A stretch of DNA of 6,135 nt from an uncultured Veillonellaceae bacterium (GTDB lineage Bacteria > Bacillota > Negativicutes > Veillonellales > Negativicoccaceae). The notes under the pieces were generated by a model that saw only the letters and a program-made list of their open reading frames with translations, did not search any database and was not told the DNA's origin. A program made the position numbers and the translations under genes. The stretch covers positions 1-6,135 of the forward strand of contig CAMYCX010000069.1 of NCBI GenBank assembly GCA_947254705.1, in the 5' to 3' direction. How positions within the stretch are numbered: position 1 is the stretch's first letter; each line of letters opens with the position of its first letter. Below, piece by piece: positions 1 through 4,869 of the stretch.

Positions 1-644
1 ATCTCATCATTCGGCAATGTCACAACGGAAATTGTCGTTTCCGCTACCTGCTCCGCCGCATTGCGTTGAATTGCCAGAGAAATAATCTCCCGCGCTTGTT
101 TATCCGCATCTTCCTTGCACTGGCTTTCCAGCTCGCGAATCAGCACCGCTTTTTCATGCTTGATATCCTTTTCTACATTGGCCAGCAAAATCGCTTTGGC
201 CTGTTCAAATGTCATTCCCGAGATTTCCTCGAGTCTGCTCATCTGTTGACCGTACAGTTCATCCGCCGCTTGTTGCCGTTCTCTGATTTTCGTTTCCTTC
301 CGTTGCAACGCTGTTTCTTTTTGCTCCAACGTATCGGCTCGTTTGTCCAGATTTGTTTCTTTTTGTTCCAATCGCCGTTCGTAACGATTTAATTCGGTTC
401 GACGAGTTTTTTCGTCTTGCTCGATCTCCGCACGCAAGCGATGCATTTCTTCTTTCGTCTGCAACACTTGCTCTTTGCGTATCGTTGCTGCCGTGCGCTG
501 TGCTTCCTCACGAATTCGCTCCGCTTCTCTTTCGGCACTGCCGATTTTCGATTCCGCAGCAGCACGACGCAAAAAATATCCGCCGGCGACTCCGATAATC
601 ACCAAGAGAAGTCCATAAATCACTAATTCGGAAATGATTTCCAC
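1..644 (-). CDS. rny: Ribonuclease Y, N-terminal part (3' end outside window)
   Basis: RNase Y is a membrane-anchored endoribonuclease that initiates mRNA decay in many Firmicutes. The window holds 214 full codons, all in frame. Residues about 7-24 form one hydrophobic transmembrane segment ending in GGYFLRR. Residues about 30-190 are a long, highly charged region rich in Glu, Lys, Arg and Gln, as in the family's coiled coil. The segment ends with SLAIQR, then AETTISVVTLPNDEM, the signature at the entry to the KH domain. The KH and HD catalytic domains lie beyond base 1 (the family is usually about 510-520 aa). The start is uncertain: GTG at 644-642 gives a length like Bacillus RNase Y, but its G is the last base of the Shine-Dalgarno GGGAGG (649-644). 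ATC at 638 and ATT at 635 lie 5 and 8 nt from that site, and GTG at 623 lies 20 nt away. The first in-frame ATG is only at codon 67. Product identity is secure; the exact start is not. Confidence 0.93.
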   Translation of the reverse strand, partial: MEIISELVIYGLLLVIIGVAGGYFLRRAAAESKIGSAEREAERIREEAQRTAATIRKEQVLQTKEEMHRLRAEIEQDEKTRRTELNRYERRLEQKETNLDKRADTLEQKETALQRKETKIRERQQAADELYGQQMSRLEEISGMTFEQAKAILLANVEKDIKHEKAVLIRELESQCKEDADKQAREIISLAIQRNAAEQVAETTISVVTLPNDE

Positions 645-721
645 CTCCCTTGCGTGTAAAGAGTCTGCCACTCCTTACATCCGTATTCTGTTTTGTATCA
701 CATTATTATCTACGATTGCCT
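645..721 (-). other. recX-rny intergenic gap
   Basis: These 77 bases hold no gene and no terminator-like hairpin, so read-through from recX into rny is likely. A weak sigma-70-like pair can be drawn on the minus strand: TTTACA at 735-730 (inside the recX end) and GATAAT at 710-705, with a 19-nt spacer that is longer than ideal. A minimal ATG-TAA start-stop pair (680-675) lies in the rny frame, followed by GGAGTG. Two purine-rich Shine-Dalgarno-like runs occur, TAAGGAG around 677-671 and AAGGGAGG at 651-644. None of these is proven to be functional. Confidence 0.4.
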
Positions 722-1189
722 TCATTTATTGTAAATTTTTTTAGTCGTCCTGTCAAGCTGAACAGCCTCTCCCAACGCCTCACAAACCGCATACAGCGTG
801 CTCGGAGTATAGCCTCTGTTTGCCAAAAATGAGGCGATTTTTCGTTTTTTCACACATCCCGAAGCATCCATCAGTCGTGTTTGCACTAAATGCAATGCAC
901 GTTGATTTTCTTCCTCTGCCCTCATACGATCCGGCATCTCCAGTCCTTTTTTCTGCAGTCGATATGCAATATAAGCATTCCCGTAGATGCCTTCCTCCAC
1001 ATAGCGTTCATATAATCGCTGTGCCAGTGCGATATCATTCACCAGTTCCGCGGCACACAAACGAGCGAGAACATCTCTGATCTCGCCCATTTCATAACCT
1101 TTATGCTGCAATTTTTGTGCTAATTCCGCCTGACTATAATTACGACGGGATAAATAAGTCAATGCCTGGTCATACGCTTGTTCATTCAT
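722..1189 (-). CDS. recX: Regulatory protein RecX
   Basis: RecX binds RecA filaments in the cytoplasm and limits their extension and activity. The 155-residue product is of normal size for the family. It shows the repeated three-helix pattern: [19 protein letters not shown] with QHKGY (about residues 5-32), [19 protein letters not shown] with AYRLQKKGL (about 49-85), and [13 protein letters not shown] (about 118-130). ATG at 1189 is chosen because it begins the conserved repeat; the frame is open upstream to 1267, but that stretch is the recA C-terminus read in another frame. The start lies inside recA, with an 8-nt overlap (ATGAATGA), and no good Shine-Dalgarno precedes it, so translation is probably coupled to recA termination. 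The position right after recA supports the assignment. Confidence 0.93.
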   Translation of the reverse strand: MNEQAYDQALTYLSRRNYSQAELAQKLQHKGYEMGEIRDVLARLCAAELVNDIALAQRLYERYVEEGIYGNAYIAYRLQKKGLEMPDRMRAEEENQRALHLVQTRLMDASGCVKKRKIASFLANRGYTPSTLYAVCEALGEAVQLDRTTKKIYNK

Positions 1190-2237
1190 GGCTGTTCGTT
1201 TCTGTAATTTCGCCTTCTTCAAAACGCTCCGGCTCAGCAACCAATGTATCGCGAATAATTTTTTCAATTTCCGCCGCGATGTCAGGGTTCTCTTTCAGAT
1301 ACGCCTTGGCATTTTCTTTCCCTTGGCCCATTCGTTCATTTCGATAGGAATACCATGCACCGCTTTTTTGAATAATATCCATATTCACACCGATATCGAT
1401 TAATGTTCCTTCGTGAGAAACCCCTTCCCCGTACATCATATCGAACTCGGCCAGTTTGAACGGCGGTGCCACTTTATTTTTGACAACCTTGGCGCGAGTT
1501 CTGTTTCCCAAAAATTCATCACGCATTTTTATGGCTTCCCCTTTACGAATGTCGACACGTACGGACGCGTAGAACTTCAACGCTCGACCGCCGGTTGTGG
1601 TTTCCGGATTGCCAAACATAATTCCGACTTTTTCTCGTAACTGGTTGATAAAAATTACTGTTGTTTTGGATTTGCTGATAATTCCGGTCAGCTTTCTCAA
1701 TGCCTGACTCATCAAACGCGCCTGCAAACCGACATGAGAATCTCCCATATCGCCTTCAATTTCTGCTTTCGGCACTAATGCCGCGACTGAGTCGATAACA
1801 ACAATGTCTATTCCGCCACTACGTACCAGCATTTCACAAATTTCCAACGCCTGCTCACCGGTATCCGGTTGTGAAACCAGCAAATTTGCCGTATCCACCC
1901 CCAGATGACGTGCATAAATCGGATCGAGTGCATGTTCCGCATCAATAAACGCGGCAATACCGCCGTTTTTCTGCGCCTGAGCAATCGTGTGCAATGCCAC
2001 CGTCGTTTTCCCTGATGATTCCGGTCCGTAAATTTCCACCACGCGACCGCGCGGGAATCCGCCGACCCCAAGTGCTAAGTCCAGCGCCAAAATGCCTGTA
2101 GAAATAACTTCTACATTCATGTTCGGTCCGGCTTCTCCCAGACGCATTACGGCACCGGCACCGAAATCACGTTCGATCTGCTTAATCGCCATATCCACGG
2201 CTTTCATTTTTTCTTCACGTACTTGTTCTCCGCTCAT
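1182..2237 (-). CDS. recA: Recombinase RecA
   Basis: RecA is the ATP-dependent strand-exchange protein of homologous recombination and the co-protease that triggers LexA cleavage in the SOS response. The 351-residue product is full length. Visible elements in order: an N-terminal helix ([19 protein letters not shown], about 16-34), Walker A GPESSGKT at 71-78, [10 protein letters not shown] at 97-106 with the catalytic-type Glu of EHALD, Walker B IDIVVIDS at 143-150, [15 protein letters not shown] at 169-183, [10 protein letters not shown] at 196-205, the L2 region [15 protein letters not shown] at 209-223, and an acidic tail. ATG at 2237 is fixed by AAGGAGG at 2250-2244, 6 nt upstream; an open extension to 2423 lies inside the preceding gene and is not credible. 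The gene starts one base after the upstream stop (TAATATG) and overlaps recX by 8 nt. No LexA-type operator was seen directly upstream, so expression probably depends on an upstream promoter. Confidence 0.99.
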   Translation of the reverse strand: MSGEQVREEKMKAVDMAIKQIERDFGAGAVMRLGEAGPNMNVEVISTGILALDLALGVGGFPRGRVVEIYGPESSGKTTVALHTIAQAQKNGGIAAFIDAEHALDPIYARHLGVDTANLLVSQPDTGEQALEICEMLVRSGGIDIVVIDSVAALVPKAEIEGDMGDSHVGLQARLMSQALRKLTGIISKSKTTVIFINQLREKVGIMFGNPETTTGGRALKFYASVRVDIRKGEAIKMRDEFLGNRTRAKVVKNKVAPPFKLAEFDMMYGEGVSHEGTLIDIGVNMDIIQKSGAWYSYRNERMGQGKENAKAYLKENPDIAAEIEKIIRDTLVAEPERFEEGEITETNSHE

Positions 2238-2238
2238 A

Positions 2239-2709
2239 TTAGTCCTCCTTGGTTGTCCATTGTCGCTCCAACTGTAACACTGCCGCCGACGCCGCCTGTT
2301 GACGAACATAATCTCGACTGCCTGCCCAAACATATCGACACACCTTAATTTTATCTGCCTGTCCCGTCGCAATGTATACCGTGCCGACCGGATTTTCCGG
2401 TGTTCCGCCCCCGGGACCCGCAAATCCTGTCGTCGCGATCCCCCATGTTGCCTGATATAGTCTCAGTACACCTTGTAACATCGCCCGTGCAACCGATTCA
2501 CTGACCGCACCGTATTGTTCCAGCATCGCTAGCGGAACCCCCAACACCCGTGCTTTGACCGCTTCGGTATAAGTTACCGCTCCGCCGGCAAAATACAAGG
2601 ATGCCCCCGCACCGTCTGTTAATCGTGCCGCCACCCAACCGCCGGTACAAGACTCGGCAACTGCAATTTTATCACCGCAAGTTGCCAGATTTTTCAACCA
2701 TACTTCCAT
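2239..2709 (-). CDS. pncC: Stand-alone CinA C-terminal domain protein (NMN deamidase type)
   Basis: The 156-residue product matches the CinA C-terminal (PncC/YgaD) domain, which in characterised members deamidates nicotinamide mononucleotide to nicotinate mononucleotide in pyridine nucleotide recycling. Seen directly: AESCTGG at 18-24 with the catalytic-type Ser20, [20 protein letters not shown] at 39-58 with a conserved Lys at 52, YGAVSE soon after, then [20 protein letters not shown] and DYVRQQAA near the C-terminus. The N-terminal molybdopterin-binding-like domain of full CinA (about 410 aa) is absent, and nothing upstream in any minus frame resembles it. ATG at 2709 is chosen because it begins the domain; the open extension to 2829 is the upstream gene in another frame. 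The start is 4 nt after the upstream stop, with only AAGAAGAG as a weak binding site, and the stop is one base before recA. This is the classic cinA-recA position. The function is inferred from family. Confidence 0.92.
   Translation of the reverse strand: MEVWLKNLATCGDKIAVAESCTGGWVAARLTDGAGASLYFAGGAVTYTEAVKARVLGVPLAMLEQYGAVSESVARAMLQGVLRLYQATWGIATTGFAGPGGGTPENPVGTVYIATGQADKIKVCRYVWAGSRDYVRQQAASAAVLQLERQWTTKED
2244..2250 (-). promoter_or_regulatory. recA ribosome binding site inside the cinA-like gene
   Basis: AAGGAGG lies 6 nt before the recA ATG and encodes the last residues (Lys-Glu) of the upstream protein. It is a near-perfect match to the anti-Shine-Dalgarno sequence and decides the recA start. 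Because the site is read through by ribosomes ending at 2239, initiation of recA is probably coupled to translation of the gene before it. Confidence 0.9.
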
Positions 2710-2713
2710 TTTG

Positions 2714-3772
2714 TCACTCTTCTTCCGCAAACCGTACCTTGCGCAACCATTTTGCCCGCAAGGCTTGTTGGCCGGCTTCCGTATACCGTTTTCCTGTCCG
2801 CCAAAGAGTCGGTTCGCTGTAATGGGCATCTACCACCTGCACGCCCGGATAGCCCGTATAATAAAAATAGTAGCGTTGATGCTGAATTGCCGCAAATAAA
2901 TCTCCTGCCAATATACGGTCAATACACATTTGTGCCTCTTCTACGTGCAACGCTTCACGCGGAATCCCCATCCCGTATAAATAATATGCCGTACCATCTC
3001 GCGGATACACCATGCAAATCGGCAAATTGTCTGCTATTGCCGTACGCACGCTTTCCCCATCGGCAATCGCAATATCCGCCTTTTGCAGTGCCAGCATTCG
3101 TACCGGTGTCGTCAGATATTTAGCATACTGCGTCATGTGTCTATGCCAATCCCGCAAACGATGAAATGCCTGTTTCTCGCCGTACATCTCCACCATCGAA
3201 TACAACAGCTCTGCCGTCATGTCCGCCGCCATAAAATCCGTTATCGCCAATCGTACGCCGGGGTCTTTAAGTATATCATCCCATGTAAAAAGCTCATCCC
3301 CATGCTCACGATAATAGTCTTCGCGGACCGCCAGCACCAGAGGTATATACCATGTACCGACCCAAAATCCGTCTTCATTCTTAAATTGTGCATCTACAAT
3401 ATCCGTCTGTTCCGATGTATATGAACGCAAAAGATGTTGCTCTTCCAATCGGCGCAACAAACTCTCACTTCCCCATACCAAATCAACCGCTTCCGTATGC
3501 TCTGCATTCACCCGTGAAGCCTCACTGTCACTCAGCTGCGCGACAATTCGATCAATCGGCATCGGGTGCATCTCCAACCATATTCCCGTTTTTTCTAAGT
3601 ACGCATGACTGATTGTTTTTGCCATGTCGGCTGACATATCTGTATATACCACCAGTGTCTGCGTCGGCGTAATCATCGGCTGTACTTCCGCAGGTTGTTT
3701 TGTTTCACTGTTCCACGATGCCAATATCAAGGCCGCTAACGTCATCAGTAATATCGGAATCCATCTGTGCAT
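2714..3772 (-). CDS. Extracellular solute-binding protein, iron/polyamine-type fold
   Basis: The 352-residue product resembles type-2 periplasmic binding proteins of the ferric-iron/2-aminoethylphosphonate/polyamine group. Residues 1-20 are a short basic start (MHR) and a hydrophobic stretch, so it is exported or membrane-anchored. Family-like features follow: LVVYTDMSADMAKTISHAY (40-58), VDLVWGSESLLRRLEEQ (96-112), WVGTWYIPLVLAVRED (137-152), WDDILKDPGVRLAITDF (164-180), ADIAIADGESVRTAI (232-246) and CMVYPRDGTAYYLYGMGIP (253-271), where binding proteins often carry the YPxxGT segment. The ligand cannot be told from sequence. The end of the hydrophobic segment, LILASW, is like a lipobox with Trp20 where the lipidated Cys should be, so lipidation is not expected. 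No permease or ATPase gene is in the window. GAGGTGA, with GAGG 7 nt before ATG 3772, supports the start. It heads the cinA-recA operon, which is unusual for a transport protein. Confidence 0.8.
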   Translation of the reverse strand: MHRWIPILLMTLAALILASWNSETKQPAEVQPMITPTQTLVVYTDMSADMAKTISHAYLEKTGIWLEMHPMPIDRIVAQLSDSEASRVNAEHTEAVDLVWGSESLLRRLEEQHLLRSYTSEQTDIVDAQFKNEDGFWVGTWYIPLVLAVREDYYREHGDELFTWDDILKDPGVRLAITDFMAADMTAELLYSMVEMYGEKQAFHRLRDWHRHMTQYAKYLTTPVRMLALQKADIAIADGESVRTAIADNLPICMVYPRDGTAYYLYGMGIPREALHVEEAQMCIDRILAGDLFAAIQHQRYYFYYTGYPGVQVVDAHYSEPTLWRTGKRYTEAGQQALRAKWLRKVRFAEEE

Positions 3773-3789
3773 CCACTCACCTCAAATGT

Positions 3790-3798
3790 ATTATATCA
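3790..3798 (-). promoter_or_regulatory. Extended -10 promoter element for the solute-binding protein/recA operon
   Basis: The minus strand reads TGATATAAT, a perfect TATAAT (3795-3790) with the TGn extension. It sits just after a terminator and 17 nt before the first start codon, where an operon promoter is expected. No good -35 is seen at 17 nt (GCAGTG at 3818-3813), but extended -10 promoters tolerate this. The predicted start of transcription near 3783 would leave a leader of only about 11 nt, with the Shine-Dalgarno at its very 5' end. A weaker alternative -10, TATACG at 3808-3803, would give a longer leader. Confidence 0.55.
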
Positions 3799-3809
3799 CA
3801 CCCGTATAA

Positions 3810-3820
3810 GTGCACTGCAC
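3810..3820. repeat. Short palindrome GTGCA-N-TGCAC upstream of the promoter
   Basis: An 11-base palindrome with a single central base lies where the -35 region of the downstream promoter would fall, about 12 nt upstream of the extended -10. It could be an operator half-site for a repressor or activator, or chance. The arms are only 5 bp and flanking bases do not extend the symmetry. Confidence 0.35.
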
Positions 3821-3827
3821 AACACAT

Positions 3828-3868
3828 AAAAACGGTGCAGACAAAGAGTTATCTCTTGTCAGCACCGT
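3828..3868 (-). terminator. Rho-independent terminator of the alaS-ireB-ruvX-DUF1292 operon
   Basis: On the minus strand an outer 7-bp stem ACGGTGC/GCACCGT (3868-3862 with 3838-3832) is followed by a T-T mismatch. An inner 8-bp stem GACAAGAG/CTCTTTGTC (3860-3853 with 3848-3840, one bulged T) closes on the loop ATAA. The stem runs directly into TTTTT (3832-3828). It begins 6 nt after the DUF1292 stop codon, and the next gene has its own promoter-like site, so it separates two transcription units. Confidence 0.92.
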
Positions 3869-3874
3869 CATTAT

Positions 3875-4165
3875 TTATTCTTCCGAATCAAACATTTCAT
3901 TATACAGCTTTTCGACCGCAGTAAATTCATCTTCTTCCGGTGACACATACACGATCTCCCCTTCATCATCCTGATCCATACGAGCTACGATGACTTCCGG
4001 TTCTTCCTCTGTCTCCTCATCATTGACCGCAACCAATACGGCAAATTCTTTGCCATTATAAGGGATAACGACATCTTGTGCGTAATATTCTTCCTCGCCG
4101 TTCGGCCCTTCTACCAATACAACGATCACTTCCTCATCCACCGTTGCATTTATATTTTCTGCCAT
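3875..4165 (-). CDS. DUF1292 (YrzB-family) acidic protein
   Basis: This 96-residue protein has no known biochemical function; the assignment rests on its sequence pattern and position. It is extremely acidic: 31 of 96 residues are Asp or Glu against three Lys/Arg. The core alternates short hydrophobic strands with acidic turns (EEVIVVLVEGPNGEEEYY at 11-28, KEFAVLVAVND at 39-49, PEVIVARMDQDDEGEIVYV at 56-74), ending in an amphipathic helix (FTAVEKLYNEMFD), as in the DUF1292 family. ATG at 4165 follows AAAGGAGG (4180-4173) by 7 nt; the open frame to 4237 is antisense-free overlap with ruvX in another frame and is rejected. In Bacillus the same family follows the ruvX homologue, which strengthens the call. 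It is the last gene before the terminator and probably cytoplasmic. Confidence 0.9.
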   Translation of the reverse strand: MAENINATVDEEVIVVLVEGPNGEEEYYAQDVVIPYNGKEFAVLVAVNDEETEEEPEVIVARMDQDDEGEIVYVSPEEDEFTAVEKLYNEMFDSEE

Positions 4166-4178
4166 AATCCTTCCTCCT

Positions 4179-4598
4179 TTACACCTGTTTTGTGTCCAAA
4201 TAGCTCTGCAAGATAACAACCGCGGCCATCTTGTCAATCACCATGCGACGTTTGGCACGACGCATTCCCCCAGCAATCAGATTGCGTTCCGCTTGCACCG
4301 TCGACAAGCGCTCATCCTGCAGAACCACTTCCGTATCAGGCAAATGTTCACGCAATTCCTCAGCAAATGTTGTCATCCATTGCGCCCGCGGCCCTTCGCT
4401 TCCGTCCATATTCAACGGCCAGCCGACGACAATTGTCCCCGCATTATACTCCTTTGCCCAATGAACGATACGATCCATGTCGGCCTCCCGTGATACGCTT
4501 TTCCAAACTTCAACCCCCTGTGCCGTCCAGCCCAAAGGGTCACTGACCGCTATTCCCGTTCTCCGTTCACCGACATCCAGTCCCAGTATACGTTTCAT
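4179..4598 (-). CDS. ruvX: RuvX/YqgF-family Holliday junction resolvase-like nuclease
   Basis: RuvX/YqgF is a small RNase H-fold protein, in E. coli linked to 5'-end maturation of pre-16S rRNA and originally annotated as a putative Holliday junction resolvase. The 139-residue length is typical. Visible motifs: ILGLDVGERRTGIAVSD at 4-20 with the metal-binding-type Asp8, VVGWPLNMDGSEGPRA at 57-72, QDERLSTVQAE at 94-104 with Glu96, and a final MVIDKMAAVVILQSYLD at 119-135 with Asp122. These three acidic residues match the usual catalytic set. The start ATG overlaps the ireB stop as ATGA (4598-4595) and has no clear Shine-Dalgarno, so translation is probably coupled to ireB. The order alaS-ireB-ruvX-DUF1292 is the standard Firmicute one. 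Confidence 0.97.
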   Translation of the reverse strand: MKRILGLDVGERRTGIAVSDPLGWTAQGVEVWKSVSREADMDRIVHWAKEYNAGTIVVGWPLNMDGSEGPRAQWMTTFAEELREHLPDTEVVLQDERLSTVQAERNLIAGGMRRAKRRMVIDKMAAVVILQSYLDTKQV

Positions 4599-4855
4599 CG
4601 TTGATGCGAATCGACATAATTGGCAATCAAGCTCTCCAAAATGCGATCTTTTTCAAATCCGCGGATGAGATTGCGTGCGTCTCGATGTGCCGTGATATAG
4701 GTAGGATCTCCCGACAACAAATATCCGGCCAATTGGACAACGGGATCATGCCCTTTTTCCCGCATCGCCGCAATAACTTCCCGCAACATCACAGATACCT
4801 CGGAATCTGTACGTTGAATCGGCTTGAAAAACTTTGTTTCATCATTCAACGACAT
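4595..4855 (-). CDS. ireB: IreB-family regulatory phosphoprotein (DUF965/UPF0297)
   Basis: IreB is a small cytoplasmic protein; in Enterococcus faecalis it is phosphorylated by the PASTA-domain kinase IreK and acts as a negative regulator of cephalosporin resistance. The 86 residues include the family's conserved core AMREKGHDPVVQLAGYLLSGDP (about 30-51) and YITAHRDARNLIR (about 53-65). The N-terminus reads MSLNDETKFF: Thr7 is present at one of the two threonines described as phosphorylated in Enterococcus (4 and 7), while position 4 is Asn. Whether Thr7 is modified here is inference. ATG at 4855 follows AGGAGG (4868-4863) by 7 nt. The gene lies 14 nt after alaS and overlaps ruvX by 4 nt. No kinase gene is in the window. 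Confidence 0.95.
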   Translation of the reverse strand: MSLNDETKFFKPIQRTDSEVSVMLREVIAAMREKGHDPVVQLAGYLLSGDPTYITAHRDARNLIRGFEKDRILESLIANYVDSHQR

Positions 4856-4869
4856 GTACTCTCCTCCTC

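Larger units (their letters stand above)
3773..3874 (-). other. Intergenic region between two operons
   Basis: This 102-nt gap is the only substantial non-coding stretch. Read on the minus strand it contains, in order, the intrinsic terminator of the right-hand operon, an inverted pair CTGCAC/GTGCAG (3840-3835 and 3820-3815), the GTGCA-N-TGCAC palindrome, an extended -10 site and the Shine-Dalgarno of the solute-binding protein. No small ORF with a convincing start and binding site was seen here on either strand. Confidence 0.7.

Noticed and set aside
700..735. Dedicated rny promoter TTTACA / GATAAT
   Set aside because: The 19-nt spacer and position partly inside recX make it weak; noted in the gap entry but not called as a promoter.
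2238..2423. N-terminal extension of recA
   Set aside because: It overlaps the motif-bearing cinA-like gene in another frame, whereas ATG 2237 has a near-perfect Shine-Dalgarno at the right spacing.
2710..2829. N-terminal extension of the CinA-like protein
   Set aside because: The extra 40 residues are the out-of-frame end of the solute-binding protein gene and do not resemble the CinA N-terminal domain.
4166..4237. N-terminal extension of the DUF1292 protein
   Set aside because: It overlaps the ruvX 3' end in another frame; ATG 4165 has a strong AAAGGAGG site 7 nt upstream.
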